Below, one piece after another: positions 48,821 through 62,000 of a stretch of 64,000 bases of DNA. The translations under genes and the position numbers were made by a program. Origin of the DNA: Diplolepis rosae. Lineage: Eukaryota > Arthropoda > Insecta > Hymenoptera > Diplolepididae. The notes beneath the pieces are model-generated. The model worked only from the letters and a program-made list of their open reading frames with translations. It searched no databases and was not told where the DNA came from. Within the stretch, counting starts at the first letter, position 1. Every line of letters starts with the position of its first letter. Where the stretch lies: the NCBI GenBank assembly GCA_030998225.1, contig JAPYXD010000679.1:1364001-1428000 (forward strand). The letters run 5' to 3'.

Positions 48821-49571
48821 TGGCTTCCCTGGGTCAAACTTTCCTAATTTTGGTTTCGCCCCACAAATTCAAATTTTAATTCATATTTTTATTAATGTAG
48901 CACAACGTGACTGCAATCAAAAACCAAAGTCTTGTTTTGCTCCACGTTCTTTGTTTTCGAGATAATTCACAGAGTTTTTCCAGAAATGGCTTCCCCGTGT
49001 CAAACTTTGTTAATTTTGGTTTCGCTCCGCAAACTCAAATTTTAATTCATATTTTTATGAATGTAGCACAATGTGACTGCAATCAAAATCCAAAGTCTTT
49101 TTTGAGCCACGTCATTAGATTTCAAGATACTTTACAGAGTTTTTCCAGAAATGGCTTCCCCGTGTCAAACTTTGTTAATTTTGGTTTCGCTCCGCAAACT
49201 CAAATTTTAATTAATATTTTTATTAATGTAGCACAACGTTACTGCAATCAAAAACCAAAGTCTTTTTTCTCGCCACGTTCTTAGTTTTCGAGATAATTCA
49301 ACGAGTTTGTCAACAAATGGCTTCCCTGGGTCAAACTTTCCTAATTTTGGTTTCGCCCAGCAAACTACAATTTTAATTCATATTTTTATTAATGTAGTAC
49401 AACGTGTCTGCAATTAAAAACCAAAGTCTTTTTTTGCGCCACGTCCTTAGTTTTCCAGATTATTCAAAGAGTTTTTCGAGAAATGGCTTCCCCGCGTCAA
49501 ACTTTGTTAATTTTGGTTTCGCTCCGCAATCTCAAGTTTTAATTTATATTTTTATTAATGTAGCACAACGT
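48821..49571 (+). repeat. 0.75-kb segmental duplication, copy 2 (offset 6801)
   Basis: Copy of 42020-42770, with GAGCCACGTCATTAG near 49105 and the GAGAAATGGC / CCGCGTCAAAC pair near 49478. It ends where CAATCAAAAACAAAG in copy 1 becomes CAATCACAAAACAAAG here. Confidence 0.88.
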
Positions 49572-49969
49572 GACTGCAATCACAAAACAAAGTCTTTTTT
49601 TATTTCATTTCCTTAGTTTCCAAGATAATTTAAAGAGTTTGTCAACAAATGGCTTCCCTGTGTCAATATTTCCTAATTTTCGTTTCACTCCGCAAACTCA
49701 AGTTTTAATTTTTATTTTCATTAATGTAGAAAAAGGTGACTGCAATCAAAAACCAAAGTCTTTTTTTGCTCCACGTTCTTTGTTTTCGAGATAATTCAAA
49801 GAGTTTGGCAACAAATGGCTTCGGTGTGTCAATATTTCCTAATTTTCGTTTCGCTCCGCAAACTCAAGATTTAATTTATATATTCATTAATGTAGCACAA
49901 TGTGACTGCAATGAAAAACCAAAGTCTTTTTTGCGCCACGTTCTTAGTTTTCGAGATAATTCAACGAGT

Positions 49970-50035
49970 TTGTCAAACAATGGCTTCAGTGGGTCGAGGT
50001 GTCCTAATTTTTGTTTCGCGCCGCAAACTCAAGAT
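49970..50035 (+). repeat. Divergent monomer segment at a domain edge
   Basis: This unit reads CAAACAATGGCTTCAGTGG, then GTCGAGGTGTCC and TTTTTGTTTCGCGCC, unlike any other unit in the window, although both flanks are standard. It lies at the boundary between domains 3 and 4. Divergent units are known to accumulate at the edges of homogenised satellite blocks; applying that here is inference. Confidence 0.65.
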
Positions 50036-51480
50036 TTAATTTATATTTTCATTAATGTAGCACAACGTGACTGCAATCAAAAACCAAATTCTTTTTTCTC
50101 GCCACGTTCTTAGTTTTCGAGATAATTCAAAGAGTTTCTCCAGAAATGGTTTCCCTGTGTCAAACTTTGTTAATTTTGTTTTCGACCCGCAAACTCAAAT
50201 TTTAATTCATATTTTTAATAATGTAGCACAATGTGACTGCAATGAAAAACCAAAGTCTTTTTTGCGCCACGTTCTTAGTTTTCGAGATAATTCAAAGAGT
50301 TTTTCCAGAAATGGCTTCCCCGTGTCAAACTTTGTAAATTTTGGTTTCGCTCCGCAAACTCAAATTTTAATTCATATTTTTAATAATGTAGCACAATGTG
50401 ACTGCAATGAAAAACCAAAGTATTTTTTTGCGCCACGTTCTTAGTTTTCGAGATAATTCAACGAGTTTGTCAACAAATGGCTTCGGTGTGTCAATATTTC
50501 CTAATTTTCGTTTCGCTCCGCAATCTCAAGATTTAATTTATATTTTCATTAATGTAGCACAATGTGACTGCAATGAAAAACCAAAGTCTTTTTTGCGCCA
50601 CGTTCTTAGTTTTCGAGATAATTCAACGAGTTTGTCAACAAATGGCTTCGCTGTGTCAATATTTCCTAATTTTCGTTTCGCTCCGCAAACTCAAGATTTA
50701 ATTTATATTTTCATTAATGTAGCACAACGTGACTGCAATGAAAAACCAAAGTCTTTTTTGCGCCACGTTCTTAGTTTTCGAGATTATTCAAAGAGTTTTT
50801 CGAGAAATGACTTGCCCGGGTCAAACTTTCTTAATTTTGTTTTCACTCCGCAAACCTAAATTTTAATTCATACTTTTTGTAATATAGCACAATGTGACTG
50901 CAATCAAAAACCAAAGTCTTTTTTGAGCCACGTCCTTAGATTTCAAGATAATTTACAGAGTTTGTCAACAAATGGCTTCCCTGAGTCAAACTTTCCTAAT
51001 TTTGTTTTCGCCCCGCAAACTCAAATTTTAATTCTTATTTTTATGAATGTAGCACAATGTGAATGCAATCAAAAACCAAAGTCTTTTTTGCGCCACGTCC
51101 TTAGTTTTCGAAATAATTCAAAGAGATTCTCCAGAAATGGTTTCCCTGTGTCAAAATTTTGTTAATTTTGGTTTGGCCCCGCAAACTCAAATTTTAATTT
51201 ATATTTTATTAATTTAGCACAATCTGACTGCAATCAAAAACAAAATCTTTTTTTGCGCCACGTTCTTAGTTTTCGAGATAATTCAACGAGTTTGTCAACA
51301 AATGGCTTCCCTGGGTCAAACTTTCCTAATTTTGGTTTCGCCCCACAAACTCAAATTTTAATTTGTATTTTTATTAGTGTAGAAAAAGGTGACTGCAATC
51401 AAAAACCAAAGTCTTTTTTTGCGCCACGTTCTCAGTTTTCAAAATAATTCAAAGAGTTTTTCCAGAAATGGCTTCCCCGT

Positions 51481-51935
51481 GTGAAACTTTCTTAATTTTG
51501 GTTTCGCTCCGCAAACTCAAATTTTAATTAATATTTTTATTAATGTAGCACAATGTGACTGCAATCAAGAATCAAAATCTTTTTTTATTTTAATTTCTTC
51601 GTTTTCAAGATAATTTAAAGAGTTTGTCAACAAATGGCTTCCCTGTGTCAAACTTTCCTAATTTTGGTTTCGCCCCGCAAACTCAAATTTTAATTTATAT
51701 TTTCATGAATGTAGCTCAACGTTACTGCAATCAAAAACCAAAGCCTTTTTTCTCGCCACGTTCTTAGTTTTCGAGATTATTCGAAGAGTTTTTCCAGAAA
51801 TGGCTTCCCCGTGTCAAACATTGTTAATTTTGGTTTCGCTCCGCAAACTGAAATTTTAATTAATATTTTTATTAATGTGGCACAACGTGACTGCAATCAA
51901 AAACCAAAGTCTTGTTTTGCTCCACGTTCTTTGTT
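51481..51935 (+). repeat. Recurrent ~455-bp cassette, copy 1
   Basis: A series of almost three units: GTGAAACTTTCTTAATTTTGG, then CAAGAATCAAAATC with TTTTAATTTCTTCG, then CATGAATGTAGCTCAACGTTAC with AAGCCTTTTTTCTCGCC and GATTATTCGAAGAG, ending in ATGTGGCACAACG and GCTCCACGTTCTTTG. The same order occurs at 54631, 60423 and 63236, offsets 3150, 8942 and 11755 bp. An abbreviated version sits near 56500-56900. Confidence 0.88.
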
Positions 51936-54079
51936 TTCCAGATAATTCAAAGAGTTTTTCCAGAAATGGCTTCCCTGGGTCAAACTTTCTCAATTTAGGT
52001 TTCGCCCCGCAAACTCAAATTTTAATTTACATTTTTATTAATGTAGCACAATGTGACTGCGATTAAAAACCAAAGTTTGTTTTTGCTCCACGTTCTTATT
52101 TTTTCAGATAATTCAACGAGTTTGTCAACAAATGGCTTCCCTGGGTCAAAGTTTCCTAATTTTGGTTTCGCTCCGGAAACTTAAATTTTAATTTATATTT
52201 TCATTAATGTAGCACAACGTGACTGCAATCAAAAACCAAAGTCTTTTTTTGCGCCACGTTCTTAGTTTTCGAGATAATTCAAAGAGTTTTTCCAGAAATG
52301 GCTTCCCTGGGTCAAACTTTGTTAATTTTGGTTTCGCTCCGCAAACTCAAATTTTAATTCATATTTTTAATAATGTAGCACAATGTGACTGCAATCAAAA
52401 ACCAAAGTCCTTTTTGAGCCACGTCCTTAGATTTCAAGATAATTTACAGAGTTTGTCAACAAATGGCTTCTCTGAGTCAAACTTTCCTAATTTTGTTTTC
52501 GCCCCGCAAACTCAAATTTTAATTCTTATTTTTAATAATGTAGCACAATGTGACTGCAATTAAAAACCAAAGTCTGTCTTTGCGCCACGTTCTTATTTTT
52601 TCAGATAATTCAACGAGTTTGTCAACAAATGGCTTCCCTGGGTCAAAGTTTCCTAATTTTGGTTTCGCTCCGGAAACTTAAATTTTAATTAATATTTTTA
52701 TTAATGTAGCACAACGTGACTGCAATAAAAAACCAAAGTCTTGTTTTACTCCACGTTCTTTGTTTTCGAGATAATTCAACGAGTGTGGCAACAAATGGCT
52801 TCCCTGGGTCAAACTTTCTCAATTTAGGTTTCGCCCCGCAAACTCAAATTTTAATTTATATTCTTATTAATGTAGCACAATGTGACTGCAATCAAAAACC
52901 AAAGTCTTTTTTTGCGCCACGTTCTCAGTTTTCAAAATAATTCAAAGAGTTTTTCCAGAAATGGCTTCCCCGTGTGAAACTTTGTTAATTTTGGTTTCGC
53001 TCCGCAAACTGAAATTTTAATTAATACTTTTATTAATGTAGCACAATGCGACTGCAATCAAGAATCAAAGTCTTTTTTTATTTTATTTTCTTCGTTTTCA
53101 AGATAATTTAAAGAGTTTGTCAACAAATGGCTTCCCTGTGTCAAACTTTCCTAATTTTGGTTTCGCCCCGCAAACTCAAATTTTAATTTATATTTTCATG
53201 AATGTAGCTCAACGTTACTGCAATCAAAAACCAAAGCCTTTTTTCTCGCCACGTTCTTAGTTTTCGAGATTATTCGAAGAGTTTTTCCAGAAATGGCTTC
53301 CCCGTGTCAAACTTTGTTAATTTTGGTTTCGCTCCGCAAACTGAAATTTTAATTTATAATTTTATTAATGTAGCACAACGTGACTGCAATCAAAAACCAA
53401 AGTCTTGTTTTGCTCCACGTTCTTTGTTTTCGAGATAATTCAAAGAGTTTTTCCAGAAATGGCTTCCCCGTGTCAAACTTTGTAAATTTTGGTTTCGCTC
53501 CGCAATCTCAAGTTTTACTTTATATTTTTATTAATTTAGCACAACGTGACTGCAATCACAAAACAAAGTCTTTTTTTATTTCATTTTCTTAGTTTCCAAG
53601 ACAATTTAAAGAGTTTGTCAACAAATGGCTTCCCTGGGTCAAACTTTCTCAATTTTGGTTTCGCCCCGCAAACTCAAATTTTAATTTATATTCTTATTAA
53701 TGTAGCACAATGTGACTGCAATTAAAAACCAAAGTTTGTCTTTGCGCCACGTTCTTATTTTTTCAGATAATTCAACGAGTTTTTCAACAAATGGCTTCCC
53801 TGGGTCAAACTGTTAGTTTTGGTTTAGCTCCGCAAATCTCAAATTTTAATTAATATTTTCATTAATGTAGCACAACGTGACTACAATCAAAAACCAAAGT
53901 CTTTTTTTGCGCCACGTTCTTAGTTTTCGAGATAATTCAACGAGTTTGGCAACAAATGGCTTCGCTGTGTCAATATTTCCTAATTTTCGTTTCGCCCCAC
54001 AAACTCAAATTCTAATTTATATTTTTATTCATGTAGCACAAAGTTACTGCAATCAAAAACCAAAGTCTTATTTCTCGCC

Positions 54080-54160
54080 ACCTTCTTAGGATTCGAGATA
54101 CAACAACGAGGTTGTCAACAAATGGCATCCCTGGGTCAAACTTACCTAATTGTGGTTTCG
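54080..54160 (+). repeat. Divergent monomer segment
   Basis: The sequence here (CCACCTTCTTAGGATTCGAG, then ATACAACAACGAGGTTG) departs from the usual TTTCGAGATAATTCAACGAG, and the next part has CTTACCTAATTGTGG. The unit lies between two ordinary ones. It may be an old, unhomogenised unit. Confidence 0.6.
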
Positions 54161-54630
54161 CCCCGCAAACTCAAATTATAATTCATATTTTTATTAATGT
54201 AGCACAACGTGTCTGCAATTAAAAACCAAAGTCTTTTTTTGCGCCACGTCCTTAGTTTTCGAGAAAATTCAAAGAGTTTTTCCAGAAATGGCTTCCCCGT
54301 GTCAAACTTTGTTAATTTTAGTTTCGCTCCGAAAACTCAAATTTTAATTTATATTTTATTAATGTAGCACAATCTGACTGCAATCAAAAACCAAAGTCTT
54401 TCTTTGCGCCACGTTCTTAATTTTCAAGATAATTCGACGAGTTTGTCAACAAATGGCTTCCCTAGGTCAAACTTTCCTAATATTGTTTTCGCTCCGCAAA
54501 GCTAAATTTTAATTTGTATTTTCATTAATGTACAAAAAGGTGACTGCAATCAAAAACCAAAGTCTTTTTTTCGCCACGTTCTCAGTTTTCAAAATAATTC
54601 AATGAGTTTTTCCAGAAATGGCTTCCCCGT

Positions 54631-55085
54631 GTGAAACTTTCTTAATTTTGGTTTCGCTCCGCAAACTCAAATTTTAATTAATATTTTTATTAATGTAGCA
54701 CAATGTGACTGCAATCAAGAATCAAAATCTTTTTTTATTTTAATTTCTTCGTTTTCAAGATAATTTAAAGAGTTTGTCAACAAATGGCTTCCCTGTGTCA
54801 AACTTTCCTAATTTTGGTTTCGCCCCGCAAACTCAAATTTTAATTTATATTTTCATGAATGTAGCTCAACGTTACTGCAATCAAAAACCAAAGCCTTTTT
54901 TCTCGCCACGTTCTTAGTTTTCGAGATTATTCGAAGAGTTTTTCCAGAAATGGCTTCCCCGTGTCAAACTTTGTTAATTTTGGTTTCGCTCCGCAAACTG
55001 AAATTTTAATTAATATTTTTATTAATGTGGCACAACGTGACTGCAATCAAAAACCAAAGTCTTGTTTTGCTCCACGTTCTTTGTT
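54631..55085 (+). repeat. Recurrent ~455-bp cassette, copy 2
   Basis: Same series as 51481-51935 at offset 3150 (19 units). It ends against the left edge of the first 3970-bp higher-order repeat. Immediately after it, the unit at about 55155-55205 has an unusual A+T block (TTTATAATTTTAATAATTTATC and AAAAGTGTCTGC). Confidence 0.85.
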
Positions 55086-55099
55086 TTCGAGATAATTCA

Positions 55100-58000
55100 A
55101 AGAGTTTTTCCAGAAATGGCTTCCCCGTGTCAAACTTTGTAAATTTTGGTTTCGCTCAGCAATCTAAATTTTTAATTTATAATTTTAATAATTTATCAAA
55201 AAGTGTCTGCAATCACAAAACAAAGTCTTTTTTTATTTCATTTTCTTAGTTTCCAAGATAATTTAAAGAGTTTGTCAACAAATGGCTTCCCTGGGTCAAA
55301 CTTTCTCAATTTTGGTTTCGCCCCTCAAACTCAAATTTTAATTTATATTCTTATCAATGTAGCACAATATGACTGCAATTAAAAACCAAAGTTTGTCTTT
55401 CCGCCACGTTCTTATTTTTTCAGATAATTCAACGAGTTTGTCAACAAATGGCTTCCCTGGCTCAAAGTTTCCTAATTTTGGTTTCGCTCCGGAAACTCAA
55501 ATTTTAATTTATATTTTCATTAATGTAGCACAACGTGACTGCAATGAAAAACCAAAGTCTTTTTTGCGCCACGTTCTTAGTTTTCGAGATTATTCAAAGA
55601 GTTTTTCCAGAAATGGCTTCCCCGTGTCAAACTTTGTTAATTTTGGTTTCGCTCCGCAAACTCAAATTTTAATTCATATTTTTAATAATGTAGCACAATG
55701 TGACTGCAATCAAAAACCAAAGTCTTTTTTGTGCCACGTCCTTAGATTTCAAGATAATTTACAGAGTTTGTCAACAAATGGCTTCTCTGAGTCAAACTTT
55801 CCTAATTTTGTTTTCGCCCCGCAAACTCACATTTTAATTCATATTTTTATTAGTGTAGCACAACGTGACTGCAATCAAAAACCAAAGTCTTTTTTCTCGC
55901 CACGTTCTTAGTTTTCGAGATAATTCAACGAGTTTGTCAACAAATGGCTTCCCTGAGTCAAACTTTCCTAATTTTGTTTTCGCCCCGCAAACTCAAATTT
56001 TAATTCATATTTTTAATAATGTAGCACAACGTATCTGCAATTAAAAACCAAAGTCTTTTTTTGCGCCACGTCCTTAGTTTTCGAGATAATTCAAAGAGTT
56101 TTTCCAGAAATGGCTTCCCCGTGTGAAACTTTGTTAATTTTAGTTTCGCTCCGAAAACTCAAATTTTAATTTATATTTTATTAATGTAGCACAATCTGAC
56201 TGCAATCAAAAACCAAAGTCTTTCTTTGCGCCACGTTCTTAGTTTTCGAGATAATTCAACGAGTTTGTCAACAAATGGCTTCCCTCGGTCAAACTTTCCT
56301 AATTTTGGTTTCGCCCCGCAAACTCAAATTTTAATTTATATTTTTATTAATGTAGAAAAAGGAGACTGCAATCAAAAACCAAAGTCTTTTTTTCGCCACG
56401 TTCTCAGTTTTCAAAATAATTCAATGAGTTTTTCCAGAAATGGCTTCCCTGGGTCAAACTTTCTCAATTTAGGATTCGCCCCGCAAACTCAAATTTTAAT
56501 TTATATTCTTATTAATGTAGCACAATGTGACTGCAATCAAGAATCAAAATCTTTTTTTATTTTAATTTCTTCGTTTTCAAGATAATTTAAAGAGTTTGTC
56601 AACAAATGGCTTCCCTGTGTCAAACTTTCCTAATTTTGGTGTCGCCCCGCAAACTCAAATTTTAATTCATATTTTCATGAATGTAGCACAACGTTACTGC
56701 AATCAAAAACCAAAGCCTTTTTTCTCGCCACGTTCTTAGTTTTCGAGATTATTCGAAGAGTTTTTCCAGAAATGGCTTCCCCGTGTCAAACTTTGTTAAT
56801 TTTGGTTTCGCTCCGCAAACTGAAATTTTAATTAATATTTTTATTAATGTGGCACAACGTGACTGCAATCAAAAACCAAAGTCTTGTTTTGCTCCACGTT
56901 CTTTGTTTTCGAGATAATTCAAAGAGTTTTTCCAGAAATGGCTTCCCCGTGTCAAACTTTGTAAATTTTGGTTTCGCTCCGCAATCTCAAGTTTTACTTT
57001 ATATTTTTATTAATTTAGCACAACGTGACTGCAATCACAAAACAAAGTCTTTTTTTATTTCATTTTCTTAGTTTCCAAGATAATTTAAAGAGTTTGTCAA
57101 CAAATGGCTTCCCTGGGTCAAACTTTCTCAATTTTGCTTTCGCCCCGCAAACTCAAATTTTAATTTATATTCTTATTAATGTAGCACAATGTGACTGCAA
57201 TTAAAAACCAAAGTTTGTCTTTCCGCCACGTTCTTATTTTTTCAGATAATTCAACGAGTTTGTCAACAAATGGCTTCCCTGGCTCAAAGTTTCCTAATTT
57301 TGGTTTCGCTCCGCAAACTCAAATTTTAATTTATATTTTATTAATGTAGCACAATCTGACTGCAATGAAAAACCAAAGTCTTTTTTGCGCCACGTTCTTA
57401 GTTTTCGAGATTATTCAAAGAGTTTTTCCAGAAATGGCTTCCCCGTGTCAAACTTTGTAAATTTTGGTTTCGCTCCGCAATCTCAAATTTTAATACATAT
57501 TTAAAATAATGTATCACAGTGTGACTGCAATCAAAAACCAAAGTCTTTTTTGTGCCACGACCTTAGATTTCAAGATAATTTACAGAGTTTGTCAACAAAT
57601 GGCTTCTCTGAGTCAAACTTTCCTAATTTTGTTTTGGCCCCGCAAACTCAAATTTTAATTCTTATTTTTATGAATGTAGCACAATGTGAATGCAATTAAA
57701 AACCAAAGTCTTTTTTGAACCACGCCCTTAGATTTCAAGATAATTTACAGAGTTTGTCAACAAATGGCTTCCCTGAGTCAAACTTTCCTAATTTTGTTTT
57801 CGCCCCGCAAACTCAAATTTTAATTCTTATTTTTATGAATGTAGCACAATGTGAATGCAATCAAAAACCAAAGTCTTTTTGCGCCACGTTCTTAGTTTTC
57901 GAGATAATTTAAAGAGATTCTCCAGAAATGGTTTCCCTGTGGCAAAATTTGGTTACTTTTGGTTTCGCCCCGCAAACTCAAATTTTAATTTATATTTTAT

Positions 58001-59069
58001 TAATGTAGCACAATCTCACTGCAATCAAAAACAAAAGTCTTTCTTTGCGCCACGTTCTTAGTTTTCCAGATAATTCAACGAGTTTGTCAACAAATGGCTT
58101 CTCTGTGTCAAACTTTCCTAATTTTGTTTTCGCCCCGCAAACTCAAATTTTAATTTGTATTTTTATTAGTGTAGAAAAAGGTGACTGCAAAGAAAACCAA
58201 AGTCTTTTTTTGCGCCACGTACTCAGTTTTCAAAATAATTCAAAGAGTTTTTCCAGAAATGGCTTCCCCGTGTGAAACTTTCTTAATTTTGGTTTCGCTC
58301 CGCAAACTCAAATTTTAATTAATATTTTTATTAATGTAGCACAATGCGACTGCAATCAAGAATCAAAATCTTTTTTTACGCCACGTTCTTAGTATTCGAG
58401 ATAATTCAACGAGTTTGGCAACAAATGGCTTCGGTGTGTCAATATTTCCTAATTTTCGATTCTCTCCGCAAACTCAAGATTTAATTTATATTTTCATTAA
58501 TGTAGCACAACGTGACTATAATGAAAAACCAAAGTCTTTTTTGCGCCACGTTCTTAGTTTTCGAGATTATTCAAAGAGTTTTTCCAGAAATGGCTTCCCC
58601 GGGTCAAACTTTGTTAATTTTGGTTTCGCTCCGCAAACTGAAATTTTAATGCATATTTTTAATAATGTAGCACAATGTGACTGCAATCAAAAACCAAAGT
58701 CTTTTTTGAGCCACGTCCTTAGATTTCAAGATAATTTACAGAGTTTGTCAACAAATGGCTTCCCTGGGTCAAACTTTCCTAATTTTGGTTTTGCCCCGCA
58801 AACTCAAATTTTAATTCTTATTTTTATGAATGTAGCACAATGTGAATGCAATCAAAAACCAAAGTCTTTTTTGCGCCACGTTCTTAGTTTTCGAGATAAT
58901 TCAAAGAGTTTCTCCAGAAATGGTTTCCCTGTGTCAAAATTTTTGTTAATTTTGGTTTGGCCCCGCAAACTCAAATTTTAATTTATATTTTATTAATGTA
59001 GCACAATCTGACTGCAATGAAAAACCAAAGTCTTTTTTGCGCCACGTTCTTAGTTTTCGAGATTATTCA
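55100..59069 (+). repeat. 3970-bp higher-order repeat, copy A
   Basis: About 24 consecutive units whose order and variants recur 3970 bp downstream. Checked anchors: CCCCTCAAACTC at 55321 and 59291, GCAATGAAAAACC at 57361-57363 and 3970 further, CCACGACCTTAG near 57554 and 61524, GGTTTCGCCCC at 57961 and 61931, TCTCCAGAAATGG at 58911 and 62882. The offset stays within 3969-3971 over nearly 4 kb. It is 14 bases short of 24 times 166 because several units are 163-165 bp long. Confidence 0.9.
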
Positions 59070-62000
59070 AAGAGTTTTTCCAGAAATGGCTTCCCCGTGT
59101 CAAACTTTGTAAATTTTGGTTTCGCTCCGCAATCTCAAGTTTTAATTTATATTTTTATTAATTTAGCAAAACGTGACTGCAATCACAAAACAATTTCTTT
59201 TTTTATTTCATTTTCTTAGTTTCCAAGATAATTTAAAGAGTTTGTCAACAAATGGCTTCCCTGGGTCAAACTTTCTCAATTTTGGTTTCGCCCCTCAAAC
59301 TCAAATTTTAATTTATATTCTTATCAATGTAGCACAATATGACTGCAATTAAAAACCAAAGTTTGTCTTTCCGCCACGTTCTTATTTTTTCAGATAATTC
59401 AACGAGTTTGTCAACAAATGGCTTCCCTGGCTCAAAGTTTCCTAATTTTGGTTTCGCTCCGCAAACTCAAATTTTAATTTATATTTTATTAATGTAGCAC
59501 AATCTGACTGCAATGAAAAACCAAATTCTTTTTTGCGCCACGTTCTTAGTTTTCGAGATTATTCAAAGAGTTTTTCCAGAAATGGCTTCCCTGTGTCAAA
59601 CTTTGTTCATTTTGGTTTCGCTCCGCAAACTCAAATTTTAATTCATATTTTTAATAATGTAGCACAATGTGACTGCAATCAAAAACCAAAGTCTTTTTTG
59701 TGCCACGTCCTTAGATTTCAAGATAATTTACAGAGTTTGTCAACAAATGGCTTCTCTGAGTCAAACTTTCCTAATTTTGTTTTCGCCCCGCAATCTCAAA
59801 TTTTAATTTACATTTTTATTCATGTAGCACAAAGTTACTGCAATCAAAAACCAAAGTCTTTTTTCTCGCCACGTTCTTAGTTTTCGAGATAATTCAACGA
59901 GTTTGTCAACAAATGGCTTCCCTGGGTCAAACTTTCCTAATTTTGGTGTCGCCCCGCAAACTACAATTTTAATTCAGATTTTTATTAATGTAGCACAACG
60001 TATCTGCAATTAAAAACCAAAGTCTTTTTTTGCGCCACGTCCTTAGTTTTCGAGATTATTCAAAGAGTTTTTCCAGAAATGGCTTCCCCGTGTCAAACTT
60101 TGTTAATTTTAGTTTCGCTCCGAAAACTCAAATTTTAATTTATATTTTATTAATGTAGCACAATCTGACTGCAATCAAAAACCAAAGTCTTTCTTTGCGC
60201 CACGTTCTTAGTTTTCGAGATAATTCAACGAGTTTGTCAACAAATGGCTTCCCTGGGTCAAACTTTCCTAATTTTGGTTTCGCCCCGCAAACTCAAATTT
60301 TAATTTTTATTTTCATTAATGTAGAAAAAGGTGACTGCAATCAAAAACCAAAGTCTGTTTTTGCGCCACGTTCTCAGTTTTCAAAATAATTCAAAGAGTT
60401 TTTCCAGAAATGGCTTCCCCGTGTGAAACTTTCTTAATTTTGGTTTCGCTCCGCAAACTCAAATTTTAATTAATATTTTTATTAATGTAGCACAATGTGA
60501 CTGCAATCAAGAATCAAAATCTTTTTTTATTTTAATTTCTTCGTTTTCAAGATAATTTAAAGAGGTTGTCAACAAATGGCTTCCCTGTGTCAAACTTTCC
60601 TAATTTTGGGTTCGCCCCGCAAACTCAAATTTTAATTCATATTTTCATGAATGTAGCACAACGTTACTGCAATCAAAAACCAAAGCCTTTTTTCTCGCCC
60701 CGTTCTTAGTTTTCGAGATTATTCGAAGAGTTTTTCCAGAAATGGCTTCCCCGTGTCAAACTTTGTAAATTTTGGTTTCGCTCCGCAAACTGAAATTTTA
60801 ATTAATATTTTTATTAATGTGGCACAACGTGACTGCAATCAAAAACCAAAGTCTTGTTTTGCTCCACGTTCTTTGTTTTCGAGATAATTCAAAGAGTTTT
60901 TCCAGAAATGGCTTCCCCGTGTCAAACTTTGTAAATTTTGGTTTCGCTCCGCAATCTCAAGTTTTACTTTATATTTTTATTAATTTAGCACAACGTGACT
61001 GCAATCACAAAACAAAGTCTTTTTTTATTTCATTTTCTTAGTTTCCAAGATAATTTAAAGAGTTTGTCAACAAATGGCTTCCCTGGGTCAAACTTTCTCA
61101 ATTTTGGTTTCGCCCCTCAAACTCAAATTTTAATTTATATTCTTATTAATGTAGCACAATGTGACTGCAATTAAAAACCAAAGTTTGTCTTTCCGCCACG
61201 TTCTTATTTTTTCAGATAATTCAACGAGTTTGTCAACAAATGGCTTCCCTGGCTCAAAGTTTCCTAATTTTGGTTTCGCCCCGCAAACTCAAATTTTAAT
61301 TTATATTTTATTAATGTAGCACAATCTGACTGCAATGAAAAACCAAAGTCTTTTTTGCGCCACGTTCTTAGTTTTCGAGATTATTCAAAGAGTTTTTCCA
61401 GAAATGGCTTCCCCGTGTCAAACTTTGTTAATTTTGGTTTCGCTCCGCAAACTCAAATTTTAATTCATATTTTTAATAATGTAGCACAATGTGACTGCAA
61501 TCAAAAACCAAAGTCTTTTTGTGCCACGACCTTAGATTTCAAGATAATTTACAGAGTTTGTCAACAAATGGCTTCTCTGAGTCAAAATTTCCTAATTTTG
61601 TTTTGGCCCCGCAAACACAAATTTTAATTATTATTTTTAATAATGTAGCACAATGTGACTGCAATTAAAAACCAAAGTCTTTTTTGAACCACGTCCTTAG
61701 ATTTCAAGATAATTTACAGAGTTTGGCAACAAATGGCTTCCCTGGGTCAAACTTTCCTAATTTTGGTTTTGCCCCGCAAACTCAAATTTTAATTCTTATT
61801 TTTATGAATGTAGCACAATGTGAATGCAATCAAAAACCAAAGTCTTTTTTGCGCCACGTTCTTAGTTTTCGAGATAATTTAACGAGTTTGTCAACAAATG
61901 GCTTCCCTGTGGCAAAATTTGGTTACTTTTGGTTTCGCCCCGCAAACTCAAATTTTAATTCTTATTTTTATGAATGTAACACAATGTCACTGCAATCAAA

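Larger units (their letters stand above)
39560..49870 (+). repeat. Domain 3: two large segmental copies
   Basis: Domain-1-like unit types return here, and the region consists largely of two versions of the same unit series (39.7-42.8 kb and 45.5-49.6 kb), with a 13-unit repeat between them. Characteristic variants are GCCCCACAGATTC, GAACAATATGACTGC, CATTTTCAGATAATTC-like forms and GTAGAAAAAGGTGACTGC. No gene or other element is present. Confidence 0.75.
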
